NCBI RefSeq assembly: GCF_000153485.2
Contig: NC_018721.1
Location: forward strand, 248,001-312,000
DNA from: Psychroflexus torquis ATCC 700755
Lineage (GTDB): Bacteria > Bacteroidota > Bacteroidia > Flavobacteriales > Flavobacteriaceae
Reading direction: 5' to 3'
Length of the DNA stretch: 64,000 nucleotides
The stretch's first letter is position 1, and each line of letters opens with the position of its first letter. Below are positions 27,110 through 37,176 of the stretch, in pieces. The position numbers and the translations under genes are program-made. Under the pieces are notes generated by a model. That model was not told the origin of the DNA and searched no databases. It saw nothing but the letters and a program-made list of their open reading frames with translations.

Positions 27110-27607
27110 GGCATAAAGCTAAGTACTGTGGTAAAAAAAAGTAAAATTAGTCTATTAAAAAATAAGGAAAAGGATCACAAATCAACAATTCACAATTTCA
27201 CGTATTCTTTGATAAGCTTAGATTAAATGAAAAGTAAAAAGGCGAGATGAGTGAACCAATAAAGTTTCTTAAACAGAAGAGATAAAGAAGATTTTTTTTG
27301 AAGTTGAGAATACCAGAAATAGAATAAAAACCAACTTACAACAATCGCTAAAAAACATAACCAAGCTAAGAGTTTTGCGTTTTTTAAGATAGTGTTGGAC
27401 TTCATTAAAAACGGTTTAGAAAAAAATAAATTCTAAATTAAAAAAATAAGAAATTGAGGGTAATTGTACGCCTCTTTCAAGAGCTTTAAATTTGCATTCA
27501 ATTAGAATAGTAATAAAGTTCTGATGATAATGACATTATAATTAAAAAAGCATAAAAGATTGATCAGATTAACTCATTCAGATGAATACAAATTATAAAA
27601 TAAATAT
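27110..27607. other. Gene-poor stretch
   Basis: About 500 AT-rich bases with no clear gene. A minus-strand frame of 60 codons (27223-27405) encodes a Phe/Leu-rich hydrophobic peptide that might be a small membrane protein, but nothing else supports it. Confidence 0.4.
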
Positions 27608-27847
27608 ATGATGTGGATAAGAACACAAGATAAAGAACAGCTGTTACAGGTTGGTAATTTTTCCTTGACCAAAAATTTAGGAGGAAAAAAAAAGTTTGCC
27701 ATAGTGGGTATTATTGTTCAAAATAGTTTTTTTGGCAGTCAAAAGGTTTTAGCACTGTACGATACAAAATCCGAAGCAATCCAAGAATTAGATGGAATTC
27801 AAAAATACTTAGAAAGTAGTGATAAAAAAACTTATCAAATGAGTTAA
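27608..27847 (+). CDS. Small protein of unknown function
   Basis: The 79-residue soluble protein begins MMWIRTQDKEQLLQVGNFSL and ends with an acidic helix (SEAIQELDGIQKYLESSDKK). The pattern (W-I-R-x-Q-x-K-x-x-L near the N terminus, then ALYDTKSEAIQELD) resembles short proteins found in many Firmicutes and phages. No function is assigned. It is isolated in the accessory region. Confidence 0.5.
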   Translation: MMWIRTQDKEQLLQVGNFSLTKNLGGKKKFAIVGIIVQNSFFGSQKVLALYDTKSEAIQELDGIQKYLESSDKKTYQMS

Positions 27848-28083
27848 AAGGGGAAAAATATAGTTTGTGAGAAAGATGAATTAGCAAACGATTTATTGAA
27901 GAGAATTAATAAATAACCCCAACAATGCGATGGATAATCAATTGCTTTGGCGAATGATTATCTGGAAAATTCCGCTGGAATTTTATCTAGTCCGTATTTG
28001 TTTACTAATTTAGTTACTTAATCACTCAGCTAACCATATGCATCACTTTGGAAGCAAACACAAACTGAAAATAGAACTTAAAA

Positions 28084-28560
28084 ATGGCTTTAAATGGATT
28101 AAAAAGAGAACTGACCAAAATGGAAAAGACTGAAATTATTAAACTGATTTCAGAATTATATAAAAAAGTACCCGAAGCCAAAAACTACTTGGATATTTTC
28201 GCAACTGGAGACATTAAAGAACTTGCCGAAAAGTATAAAAAACAGATTCAAAAATATATTTACCCTAATGGCAGAAACATGGACTTACGCGAAACCGAAG
28301 CACGAAAAATAATTCGGACAGTTCGAAAAATGAAAATCACGGAATTAAACGTGGAATTAGAATTGCATTACGTAAGTTGTTGTTTAGAAATTATCAAAGA
28401 TTTAGGATATTGGGACGAGAATTATTATATCGCGATAGAAAAAATGTTTGACAACGCGATAAATGGGATTTCCGAACTTGGAATGCAAGATAAGTATAAC
28501 AATAAATTAATAGTGTTGTCTTCAAAAGCAAGTGAATATGGAATTGAATTAGATTATTAG
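28084..28560 (+). CDS. Helical protein, probably DUF6155 family
   Basis: The 158-residue all-helical cytoplasmic protein starts ALNGLKRELTKMEKTEIIKL, with KYKKQIQKYIYP and an R-x2-E-x-R-K-I-I-R pattern in the middle. The layout of a short N-terminal helix, a lysine-rich hinge and a four-helix remainder matches what I recall of DUF6155. Function is unknown. The start could also be the Met at codon 13. The sequence just 3' (GGCTAACAAAG) resembles a cassette boundary. Confidence 0.65.
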   Translation: MALNGLKRELTKMEKTEIIKLISELYKKVPEAKNYLDIFATGDIKELAEKYKKQIQKYIYPNGRNMDLRETEARKIIRTVRKMKITELNVELELHYVSCCLEIIKDLGYWDENYYIAIEKMFDNAINGISELGMQDKYNNKLIVLSSKASEYGIELDY

Positions 28561-29420
28561 CGGATGAAAGCCAATGGCTAACAAAGAACTGAGGTAAAAA
28601 ACAACACTTTTCTCCATTAATCTTGAAGTCCTGTTACTCTAGACTTAGAGATTCACATTTGTGATTTTTTGAGTTTCTTTGTTGTGTTTTCCTTTTACCT
28701 ATCTAGGTAAAAGGAAAAAGTACATTTCATCATAAGGCTTACCCGATTTTGCGATAGCAAAACAATGGTTGTGTAGCTTGTTGGCTTCGTCAATTAATGC
28801 TAATTTTTTACTCTTTCCTTTGCGCTACTATTCTTTCATGAAGATCCCTAAAGCCTTGTTTTAACTGACTACCTGCAGATACAACAAGTATTAAAACTAC
28901 AGATAAATAATAAATTATGACGTTTTTGAAAGGACAATCTACATGAGTTTCAACATTACTAAGACAAGCTTAGTACAGGCTTAAAATTAAGGTCTAAAAG
29001 CCTCATATTGCCGATAGATATCAGAAATACAAAATCTGTGTAGAAAAGAGAGAGCACTTTTCCATAGGCTTAGGGATTGACGAGATCATAGTCTCTAGGT
29101 GTAAAGCAACCTTAATTCTCTCTTTTGTTCTTTCTGATTAATAAATAAAACTAAGTGCTTTATTTATTAATCAAACTTAAGACGTACTGTGGTATAAGAC
29201 ATAGCTAAAAAGTACTAAGTCGAAAGGTTTGTGCTTATTTGCAAAGACCGCCAAATATTTAATTTGACTTTTAAAAATGAAAAGTTAAAAAACAAAAAGT
29301 TAAAATTCAGTTCATGCATAATCCAAAAAGTTAGCGTCTATTTGTATACCACGTTTCATATGCTAGACGTTATCTTTAATTAAAACAACAGTTCCTGAAC
29401 TTAAAATTCTAAAATTAATC
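28561..29420. other. Gene-free stretch with two hairpins
   Basis: 860 bp without a credible gene. It contains a perfect 15-bp inverted repeat (28687-28718, arms TTTTCCTTTTACCTA, 2-bp centre) and a 14-bp inverted repeat (29136-29172, arms GATTAATAAATAAA, 9-nt loop). Near its end, GCTAGACGTTATC (about 29361-29373) resembles the GACGTTAGG motif at 24.86 kb. It is likely decayed mobile or cassette DNA. Confidence 0.5.
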
Positions 29421-29912
29421 ATGAAAGAAATTATCAAAAAATTTAGCGGAGAAATCATTGGCAAGTTAGATGAGGGAGCTATAAAGGTTATGAAAAACTC
29501 GAGCAGCATTGCAATTCGCCTATCATTTGGTATCATATTTATTTGGTTTGGACTGTTAAAACCACTACATCTTTCACCCGCGGAAGGTTTGTTAAAGGCA
29601 ACCGTAGCATGGCTTCCCTTCGGCTCTCCAGAAAATTGGTTGATAATTATTGGCTGGTGGGAAGTGGTTATTGGGATTTGCTTTCTCTTTAAAAAAACAA
29701 CAAGATTAGCAATTATCCTTTTACTGACCCAGATGGTAGGAACCTTTATGCCTTTAGTTTTTCTTCCTTTAGTAACTTTTCAATCAAATAATATTTTACT
29801 TCCTACTTTAGAAGGGCAATACATCATTAAAAATTTAATAATTATTTCAGCTGCCTTGGTTCTTGGTGGTGAAATTAACAGACAAAAAAAACAGGAGATA
29901 AAATACAAATAA
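29421..29912 (+). CDS. DoxX-like/DUF417-type membrane protein
   Basis: The 163-residue protein has a soluble N-terminal helix and four transmembrane segments (about 31-48, 73-92, 95-118, 136-152). The stretch IRLSFGIIFIWFGLLK followed by SPAEGLLKATVAWLPF and GWWEVVIGICFLF is typical of the DoxX/YkgB superfamily of small membrane proteins, some linked to redox or quinone processes. The precise role is unknown. A perfect 22-bp palindrome begins 4 bp after the stop. Confidence 0.75.
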   Translation: MKEIIKKFSGEIIGKLDEGAIKVMKNSSSIAIRLSFGIIFIWFGLLKPLHLSPAEGLLKATVAWLPFGSPENWLIIIGWWEVVIGICFLFKKTTRLAIILLLTQMVGTFMPLVFLPLVTFQSNNILLPTLEGQYIIKNLIIISAALVLGGEINRQKKQEIKYK

Positions 29913-29915
29913 CAG

Positions 29916-29937
29916 TTTAGGCTTAATTAAGCCTAAA
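29916..29937. terminator. Perfect palindrome after the DoxX-like gene
   Basis: TTTAGGCTTAA / TTAAGCCTAAA is an exact 22-bp palindrome starting 4 bp past the stop codon. It probably acts as a terminator or mRNA 3' stabiliser, although no T run follows. Confidence 0.45.
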
Positions 29938-30464
29938 CCAACGGTGAGACCAACGGGTTTTAACGAAGAGATATCCTTTTTCTAAATATTCATCTTTCAA
30001 AACCCTTATCAGTAAAAACCAAAAAAAATGGTATTCTGCGCTTATCAAAAATGATTAAGCAGTGAATTATAATCCGTTTATTGACTTTATATATGCTCCA
30101 CGTAATTGATCTTTCTATAAATTAGTTAGTGGACAAAAATCAAAAAAACCTTATTTCTAAAAAGGCTTAAACATTTTATAATGCTCAAGTAAAAAAACGA
30201 AAACAAGAAAAAAGTATAGTATTGTTTTTAAAGATATATCAATAGCTACGTCAAGCCGAGATATGAGAACAGGTGCAGACTTAAAATTATTGAATAACAG
30301 ATAAAAAGTATAAAATTACCTACAATACCAAATTAAGCTAATAAATTGGGTAATCTTCTAAGATTAAAATTGAAAAGGCCTTAATCCTTGATGCAAATTT
30401 ATCACTTCCTTACCATCCGTATTGAATCAAGCTTCATAACTTTGCCACAAATTAAAATTTAAGC
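29938..30464. other. Gene-poor stretch upstream of pepD
   Basis: About 530 AT-rich bases with no gene seen. Its last 60 bases should contain the pepD promoter, but no clear TAnnTTTG box stands out. Confidence 0.4.
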
Positions 30465-31928
30465 ATGAGTACATCTATAAAAGACTTGGAGCCCAAAGCT
30501 ATTTGGAAAAATTTTTCAGAACTGAATGCTGTTCCGAGAGCATCTAACAAAGAAGAGCAAGTGATTCAATTTGTGCTTGACTTTGGCAAACGACTCGGAC
30601 TCGATACCCAAACCGACAAAATTGGTAATGTGATCATCAAAAAATCAGCAACCAAAGGAATGGAAGATCGTAAAACAACAGTTTTGCAGTCACATTTGGA
30701 TATGGTACACCAAAAAAATAATGCAACTAACTTCGATTTTTCTACCGAAGGTATCCGTATGCATGTAGATGGTGATTGGGTAAAAGCCGATGGAACCACT
30801 CTAGGTGCTGATAACGGCCTAGGAGTAGCAACCATCATGGCGATTTTGGAAAGTCAAGATGTTCCACATCCAGCTTTAGAAGCTTTATTTACTATAGATG
30901 AAGAAACGGGTATGACTGGTGCTAAAGAACTTGACGATTCTATTCTTAAAGGTGACATTCTTCTCAATCTAGACACCGAGGAAGATGATGAAATTGGAAT
31001 TGGATGTGCTGGAGGCGTCGACCTTACCGCCACGCGATTTTATATCGAAGAGTCTATCCCAGAAGACGCTATCGCCTACTCTATTACCATTAATGGCTTA
31101 CAAGGTGGGCACTCGGGTATGGATATCATCAAAGGACTTGCAAATGCAAATGTGCTGATGAATCGTATTCTTTATACAGCCTACATCACTGTTAGTTCTC
31201 GTATGGCAAGTATAGAAGGCGGTGGTCTTCGTAATGCCATTCCTAGGGAGAGTCATTCAACACTCATCATAAATAAGAGACATAAAAAAGAATTCGATGA
31301 CACCTTGGAGAGTTTATTTAAGACGGTCCAAGAAGAATATAAGACCCTAGAGCCTCAGATGGCGTTTCACTTAGAGGAAACTGAACTGCCTAAAAAAATT
31401 ATGAGTAGCGATGTGCAAGATGCTTTTTTAAAATCAATCTATGCCGCCCATAATGGAGTGTATAGAATGAGTCCAGATATCGATGGTCTGGTAGAAACCT
31501 CCAACAATATCGCTAGAATTTCCGTTGCCGATGGTAAGATAGAAATCTTGTGCTTAACGCGCTCTTCTGTCGACTCTTCCAAAGATGATCTAGTTAATTC
31601 ACTATCTTCTGCCTTTGACCTTGCAGGATTTCAGGTCGAACTTTCCGGAGATTATCCAGGCTGGACACCTAATCCCGACTCGGACATCCTCAAAATTGTT
31701 GATCGAATTTACCAAGACTTAAACCATGAAAAAGCAAATGTAGCGGCGTGTCACGCTGGTTTGGAATGTGGAATTTTGGGAAGCCACTATCCTAAGATGG
31801 ATATGATTTCCTTTGGCCCAACTATTCGTGGTGCCCATTCTCCAGACGAACGCGCAAGCATATCTAGTACTCAGAAGTTTTGGAAACTAACTCAAGAAGT
31901 TCTAAAACAAATCCCGAAAAAAGATTAA
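30465..31928 (+). CDS. pepD: Aminoacyl-histidine dipeptidase / cytosol nonspecific dipeptidase (M20)
   Basis: The 487-residue cytoplasmic metallopeptidase has the PepD/M20 di-zinc site: H77-L-D79 in QSHLDMVHQ, D116 in LGADNG, E146-E147 in DEETG, D in NLDTEE and a C-terminal His (GAHSPDE). The lid domain follows G-G-H-S-G-M-D. Length is as expected for PepD (about 485). It hydrolyses Xaa-His and other dipeptides during peptide utilisation. A strong terminator follows. No operon partner is seen. Confidence 0.96.
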   Translation: MSTSIKDLEPKAIWKNFSELNAVPRASNKEEQVIQFVLDFGKRLGLDTQTDKIGNVIIKKSATKGMEDRKTTVLQSHLDMVHQKNNATNFDFSTEGIRMHVDGDWVKADGTTLGADNGLGVATIMAILESQDVPHPALEALFTIDEETGMTGAKELDDSILKGDILLNLDTEEDDEIGIGCAGGVDLTATRFYIEESIPEDAIAYSITINGLQGGHSGMDIIKGLANANVLMNRILYTAYITVSSRMASIEGGGLRNAIPRESHSTLIINKRHKKEFDDTLESLFKTVQEEYKTLEPQMAFHLEETELPKKIMSSDVQDAFLKSIYAAHNGVYRMSPDIDGLVETSNNIARISVADGKIEILCLTRSSVDSSKDDLVNSLSSAFDLAGFQVELSGDYPGWTPNPDSDILKIVDRIYQDLNHEKANVAACHAGLECGILGSHYPKMDMISFGPTIRGAHSPDERASISSTQKFWKLTQEVLKQIPKKD

Positions 31929-31953
31929 CTATAAGGACATAACTTTCTAGTAT

Positions 31954-31991
31954 AAAAAATCCTGTTCCTAAGTAGTGGAACAGGATTTTTT
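31954..31991 (+). terminator. Rho-independent terminator of pepD
   Basis: AAAAAATCCTGTTCC pairs with GGAACAGGATTTTTT around an 8-nt loop. It lies 25 bp after the stop codon, with A/T flanks that allow action in both directions. Confidence 0.88.
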
Positions 31992-31995
31992 AGTT

Positions 31996-33630
31996 GGAAT
32001 GACAACACACTAATGTCATTCTGAAGGAGTTTTTGACGACTGAAGAATCTCTCTATCTAAAGCATAAAGGTTCCTTGTTGGAATAAAAGATTCCTCGTCG
32101 AAGCAAAAACTGCTTCTCTATCGGAATGACAACACGCTGCTGTCATTCTGAAGGAGCTTTTCCCGACTGAAGAATCTTTGCCTATCGAAAACAAAGAGAT
32201 TCCTCGTCGAAGCAAAAACAGCTTCTCTGTCGGAATGACAAAACGCCGCTGTCATTCTGAAGGAGTTTTTGACGACTGAAGAATCTCTCCTTTTCGAAAA
32301 GCATATAGATTCCTCGTCGAAGCAAAAACAGCTTCTCTGCCGGAATGACAAGGAGATTCCTCGTCGAAGCAAAAACAGCTTCTCTATCGGAATGACAACA
32401 CGCCGCTGTCATTCTGAAAGAGCTTTTCGCGACTGAAGAATCTTTGACTGTCGAAAACAAAGAGATTCCTCGTCGAAGCAAAAAACTTCTCTGTCGGAAT
32501 GACAAAACGCCGCTGTCATTCTGAAGGAGCTTTTCGCGACTGAAGAATCTATCCCTATCAAAAGCATAAAGATTCCTCGTCGAAGCAAAAAACTTCTCTG
32601 TCGGAATGACAAAACGCCGCTGTCATTCTGAAGGAGCTTTTTCGCGACTGAAGAATCTTTGCCTGTCGAAAACATAAAGGTTACGTGTTGAAAAAAAGAT
32701 TCCTCGTCGAAGAAAAAAACTTCTCTGTCGGAATGAGAAAGAGATTCCTCGTCGAAGAAAAAAACTTCTCTGTCGGAATGACATTTCGAAAGTGTCATTC
32801 TGAAAGAGCATTTTGCGACTGAAGAATCTATCCCTATCTTAAGCATAAAGATTCCTCGTCGAAGCAAAAACTTCTCTGTCGGAATGACAAAACGCCACTG
32901 TCATTCTGAAGGAGCTATTTAGCGACTGAAGAATTTCTCCTTTTCGATTCCTAATCGAAGCAAAAACAGCTTCTCTACCGGAATGACAACGAGCCATTGT
33001 CATTCTGAAGAAGCTATTTAGCGACTGAAGAATCTCTTTCTATCTAAATCATAAAGGTTCCTTGTTGGAATAAAAGATTCCTCGTCGAAGCAAAAAATTT
33101 CTCTGTCGGAATGAGAAAAAGATTCCTCGTTGAAGTAAAAAACTTCTCTGTCGGAATGACATTTCGTAAGTGTCATTTTGAAGGACCCATTTGGCGATTG
33201 AAGAATCCCATTTTCTAAACATAAAGATTCCTTGTTGAAACAAAAAGATTCTTCGTCGAAGCAAAAAACTTCTCTGTTGGAATGACAAAAGATTCCTCGT
33301 CGAAGAAAAAAATACTTCTCTGTCGGAATGACAAGTAGATTCCTCGTCAAAGCAAAAAACTTCTCTGTCGGAATGACAACGAGATTCCTCGTCGAAGTAA
33401 AAACTTCTCCTTCGGAATGACAACACGCTGCTGTCATTCTGAAGGAGCTTTTCGCGACTGAAGAATCTTTACCTATCGAAAACAAAAAGATTCCTCGTCG
33501 AAGCAAAAACAGCTTCTCTGTCGGAATGACAAACAGATTCCTCGTCGAAGTAAAAAACTTCTCTGTCGGAATGACAACGAGCCATTGTCATTCTGAAGGA
33601 GCTTTTGACGACTGAAGAATCTTTCCTTTT
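31996..33630. repeat. Dispersed hairpin repeat field, left part
   Basis: The field is a patchwork of two alternating units. Unit A is GATTCCTCGTCGAAG-CAAAAAACTTCTCTGTCGGAATGACA. Unit B is TGTCATTCTGAAGGAGCTTT-TCGCGACTGAAGAATC. GGAATGACA and TGTCATTCT face each other across about 10 bp, and GAAGAATC faces GATTCCTC, so each junction can fold. With the right part there are, by eye, about 36 GGAATGAC-type and about 20 GAAGAATC-type motifs. Minus-strand frames such as RQRSFLLRRG and SDREVFCFDEES are products of the repeat, not genes. Confidence 0.85.
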
Positions 33631-33639
33631 GAAAGTGGA

Positions 33640-33945
33640 TTAAATCTTATCGTTCAAAAACTCCCACTCTGGATTAATATTATTAATTAATGTTTCTTTT
33701 TTTGATCTACGATACCCTTTAATTTGCTTTTCCCTAGCAATTGCTTGATTAATATCATAAAAATGTTTGTAATAAATCAAAAAATAACATTTGTATTTGG
33801 TAGTAAACGCTTTTGAAAGTGCGTTTGGATTTATATGGTAGTAAAGCCTTGCTTGCAAGTCGTTTGTAACACCTGTATAAAGCACCCTTTTGTTTTTATT
33901 TGTAAGGATATAAACGTAATAATTGTGTGTCCCAAGTGTTTTCAT
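33640..33945 (-). CDS. Single-domain GIY-YIG endonuclease
   Basis: The 101-residue protein is essentially only a GIY-YIG nuclease domain. It has Y-V-Y-I-L (GIY position), L-Y-T-G-V-T (YIG position), then N-D-L-Q-A-R-L with the catalytic Arg, and later the Glu of AREKQIKGYRR. It is similar to YhbQ/UvrC-N-type nucleases found in multiple copies in Flavobacteriia. The gene is the only real coding sequence within the 3.2-kb repeat field, flanked on both sides by the same repeat units within about 30 bp. It may be linked to repeat spread; see findings. Confidence 0.92.
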   Translation of the reverse strand: MKTLGTHNYYVYILTNKNKRVLYTGVTNDLQARLYYHINPNALSKAFTTKYKCYFLIYYKHFYDINQAIAREKQIKGYRRSKKETLINNINPEWEFLNDKI

Positions 33946-33959
33946 TTTACTGACTTATA

Positions 33960-35236
33960 GAAACAAGTTTATCTAAAGTAATGAAAAGATTCCTCGTCGA
34001 AGTAAAAGACTTCTCTGTCGGAATGACAAAAGATTCATTCTAGCATCGGAATGACAAAATGCTACTGTCATTCTGAAGGAGCTTTTCGCGACTGAAGAAT
34101 CTCTTTCTATCTAAATCATAAAGGTTCCTTGTTGGAATAAAAGATTCCTCGTCGAAGCAAAAAACTTCTCTATCGGAATGACAACACGCCGCTGTCATTC
34201 TGAAAGAGCTTTTCGCGACTGAAGAATCTTTGACTGTCGAAAACAAAAAGATTCCTCGTCGAAGCAAAAAAACTTCTCTGTCGGAATGACAAAACGCCGC
34301 TGTCATTCTGAAGGAGCTTTTCGCGACTGAAGAATCTTTGACTGTCGAAAACAAAGAGATTCCTCGTCGAAGCAAAAACAGCTTCTCTATCGGAATGGCA
34401 TGTCGCAAGTGTCATTCTGAAGGAGCATTTTGCGACTGAAGAATCTATCCCTATCTTAAGCATAAAGATTCCTCGTCAAAGTAAAAAACTTCTCTGTCGG
34501 AATGACAACGAGATTCCTCGTCAAAGTAAAAAACTTCTCTGCCGGAATGACAACACGTCGCTGTCATTCTGAAAGAGCTTTTTCGCGACTGAAGAATCTT
34601 TACTCGTCGAAAACAAAGAGATTTCTCGTCGAAGTAAAAAACTTCTCCTTCGGAATGACAACACGCTGCTGTCATTCTGAAGGAGAAGTTTAGCGACTGA
34701 AGAATCTCTTTCTATCTAAAGCATAAAGGTTCCCTGTCGGAATGACAAAGAGATTCCTCGTCGAAGTAAAAAACTTCTCTGTCGGAATGACAAAGAGATT
34801 CCTCGTCAAAGCAAAACAGCTTCTCTGTCGGAATGACATTTCGAAAGTGTCATTCTGAAGGAGCTTTTCCCGACTGAAGAATCTTTACTTGTCGAAAACA
34901 AAGAGATTCCTCGTCGAAGCAAAAAACTTCTCTGTCGGAATGACAAAGAGATTCCTCGTCGAAGTAAAAAACTTCTCTGTCGGAATGACAACTGGATTCC
35001 TCGTCGAAGCAAAAAACTTCTCTGTCGGAATGACAACTGGATTCCTCGTCAAAGTAAAAAACTTCTCTGTCGGAATGAGAAAGAGATTCCTCGTCGAAGA
35101 AAAAAAACTTCTCTGTCGGAATGACAACACGCTGCTGTCATTCTGAAGGAGCATTTTGCGACTGAAGAATCTTTCCTTTTCGAAAAGCATATAGATTCCT
35201 CGTCGAAGAAAAAAGCTTCTCTGTCGGAATGACAAA
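33960..35236. repeat. Dispersed hairpin repeat field, right part
   Basis: It has the same A and B units as the left part, continuing after the GIY-YIG gene and ending 50 bp before the 3' end of the beta-barrel gene. Spacing between units is irregular (about 45-110 bp) and units vary by point changes. This excludes CRISPR and simple tandem amplification. Confidence 0.85.
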
Positions 35237-35237
35237 A

Positions 35238-35271
35238 AGAATCCTCTACCATTGTCATGGTAAAGGATTCT
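35238..35271 (-). terminator. Terminator of the sigma/anti-sigma/OMP operon
   Basis: On the minus strand AGAATCCTTTACCAT and ATGGTAGAGGATTCT pair around a GACA loop, with one mismatch, followed by TTTTTG. It lies 15 bp after the stop of the beta-barrel gene. Confidence 0.8.
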
Positions 35272-35285
35272 CTTTGTTATTAACC

Positions 35286-36428
35286 TTAATTCTGATGTCT
35301 TCTATCCATAAGCAACCTAACGCCTATTTGGAAGTTGTTTAGATCTGTTACATTATTGGTGAAAATAGGATTTAAATTATATTGAGCAAAGATCGCGACC
35401 GTCTCCCAACCTACGAAAGCACTCAAACCGTATAACAAATTATTGGTGTTGAAATCGTCACGCTGCTTAAGTTTTTCATCTCTACGTCCATCATCAAATT
35501 TCAGTTTTTGAGTGTTCAGCAAGTTGATCCCAACAAAGCCTCCGAGACCCACCTTAAAGTCCTGGTCTGTAAATCGTTTATTTCCATTGTCTAAGACTGT
35601 AGTTTTAGAATTACCAAATTGAAGGTGAACGGGAAGGATCAAATTGTCCATTCTGAATTTGGCTTTTTCCAGATCAAACTCAAAAGGTTCCAACACAGTT
35701 TGTTCACCATTTGCAACAAAAATCGTATTGTTCTTAGGCTTTAAGCCATTAAACTGAAAGGAAACTCCATAATTGATACGTAGAAAGTTACTTTCTTTAA
35801 ATAATCGAGTACTCCATTCGTAACCAATTTCAAAACTACGGCTTCCCCCAAATTTAAATGACGTATTATCTATACTTCCTCCGTCCAACACTGCATTATT
35901 AAAAGAAATACTAATAAATAACTCACTTAAAGTTCTCGGTGAATAAGGCAGGTCTCTCTCATTTAATGGCTTACGCTTATTTTTCTCTTTGGGTGAATTT
36001 TTAAAAAAATTAAAATCAAAATTAAATTTTGAAGGATTCAACCCCATCTCATTGATGACCAATAGATAAGAATCGTAATCTCCAAACTGGTCTATCTCCA
36101 CCTCTCCATATTTTTCTTTTTGAAATGATGCCCAGTCAAACACTAAATTTTGTGCATCTGCTATGGTCTTTGCCGTTTGTTCTGCTGCCAAAATTTTAAG
36201 GTCTTGCGCCTCATCTGGCGAGAGATTACCCTCTTCCAATCTGGTATTGAGGTCTTTGACTTTGGTTTTTAAAAAGCTTTTCTCTTCGGTTTCTACTCTA
36301 TTGAGGAGCTGCTTCAATCCAATGGTTTCTTCTTCAGAAAAGGCGGAGAAATCGCGATCTTGAGCTTGCAATTGTAAACAGAACAAGCTGGACATAAGCG
36401 CTATAATTAAAGTGATTTTTGCTAACAT
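35286..36428 (-). CDS. Outer-membrane beta-barrel protein of an ECF sigma operon
   Basis: The 380-residue protein has a signal peptide (MLAKITLIIALMSSLF...QAQ). A coiled, Glu/Lys-rich periplasmic region (about 25-120) precedes a C-terminal barrel with strands such as FEIGYEWSTRLF, FLRINYGVSFQF, FKVGLGGFVGI and NFQIGVRLLMD. The chosen ATG is the first that gives a signal peptide. It lies downstream of an ECF sigma gene and a single-pass anti-sigma-like gene on the same strand, so it may be the regulated envelope product or a sensor feeding the sigma factor. The family is otherwise not recognised. Confidence 0.75.
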   Translation of the reverse strand: MLAKITLIIALMSSLFCLQLQAQDRDFSAFSEEETIGLKQLLNRVETEEKSFLKTKVKDLNTRLEEGNLSPDEAQDLKILAAEQTAKTIADAQNLVFDWASFQKEKYGEVEIDQFGDYDSYLLVINEMGLNPSKFNFDFNFFKNSPKEKNKRKPLNERDLPYSPRTLSELFISISFNNAVLDGGSIDNTSFKFGGSRSFEIGYEWSTRLFKESNFLRINYGVSFQFNGLKPKNNTIFVANGEQTVLEPFEFDLEKAKFRMDNLILPVHLQFGNSKTTVLDNGNKRFTDQDFKVGLGGFVGINLLNTQKLKFDDGRRDEKLKQRDDFNTNNLLYGLSAFVGWETVAIFAQYNLNPIFTNNVTDLNNFQIGVRLLMDRRHQN

Positions 36429-36519
36429 AATTTTAAGTTTTTGGGGATTAATTTGAGTCATATATAAGTCGATATGCTTTTAAAAGATTGGCGCCAACAT
36501 ATATACGGGTATTCGAAAG

Positions 36520-37176
36520 TTATCGTGTTCCTAGACTGGTTTTGAGTTCTTTAAAGTTCACTTCTATCAACTTCCAAATTTTGTCTCTCAAGGATGTATT
36601 ATCCTGTAAGTCAACTTCAGCCAAAAGAGATTCTGCTGTTATCTTTGTCATAAGATCTCTATCGGTTTTATTGGAAAGCTTTGCTCTAGCTTGTGCCAGT
36701 AAAAGTTCAGTTTCATCTAAATTTTTCTGACTAAAGCGTTCAGCCTCTAACTCTTGCTCTATTTCGGCAAGCAAAGACGTAGCTTTTGTTGTAATAGAAG
36801 ATGGCTGCTGATCCAACTCAAATTTTGGGATTTTTATAGGTAATGAAGGCTGAGAAAAATCAAATTGTATGTCTTGAATCCCATGGGGTTGGAGCTGACT
36901 CAAACTTTCTATAGGGGGTCTAAGGGTCTCACTTGTGGATTCCTTTTCTGCTGAATTTACCACCGATGGCACAGAGGTCGTCGACAAATATAAAGGGGAA
37001 AGTAAAACTAAAAGCCCGATAAACCCAGCGGCAATACCGCTCCATAACCAAAGGCTTTTAGTCTTGCTCGTCTTAGAAGTGGCTAATTCTCCTGTGATTT
37101 TTCCCCAGGCTTCGTCAGTAGGTTGGATTTCCCGCTGATCGAATTTATGTTGTAGGTCGTGTTTAAACTTGTCCAT
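36520..37176 (-). CDS. Single-pass membrane protein, likely anti-sigma factor
   Basis: The 218-residue protein has an N-terminal cytoplasmic part of about 42 residues with a helical pattern (FDQREIQPTDEAWGKI, reminiscent of short anti-sigma domains). One transmembrane helix follows (about 44-66, LWLWSGIAAGFIGLLVLLSP), then a long Ser/Glu-rich periplasmic tail. It overlaps the ECF sigma gene by 14 bp, the typical arrangement of sigma and anti-sigma. The anti-sigma role is inferred from topology and context. Confidence 0.72.
   Translation of the reverse strand: MDKFKHDLQHKFDQREIQPTDEAWGKITGELATSKTSKTKSLWLWSGIAAGFIGLLVLLSPLYLSTTSVPSVVNSAEKESTSETLRPPIESLSQLQPHGIQDIQFDFSQPSLPIKIPKFELDQQPSSITTKATSLLAEIEQELEAERFSQKNLDETELLLAQARAKLSNKTDRDLMTKITAESLLAEVDLQDNTSLRDKIWKLIEVNFKELKTSLGTR

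Noticed and set aside
27223..27405. Minus-strand 60-codon hydrophobic frame
   Set aside because: No ribosome-binding or promoter support, low-complexity Phe/Leu composition, no neighbour relation; mentioned only in the stretch note.
31996..35236. Possible CRISPR array
   Set aside because: Spacing is irregular, units vary, there are no unique equal-length spacers and no cas genes.
32118..35258. Many minus-strand open frames of 60-160 codons rich in RQRSF, LLRRG, HSDREVF
   Set aside because: They follow the repeat units in all frames, overlap each other and differ only by repeat order. They are translation artefacts of the repeat field.
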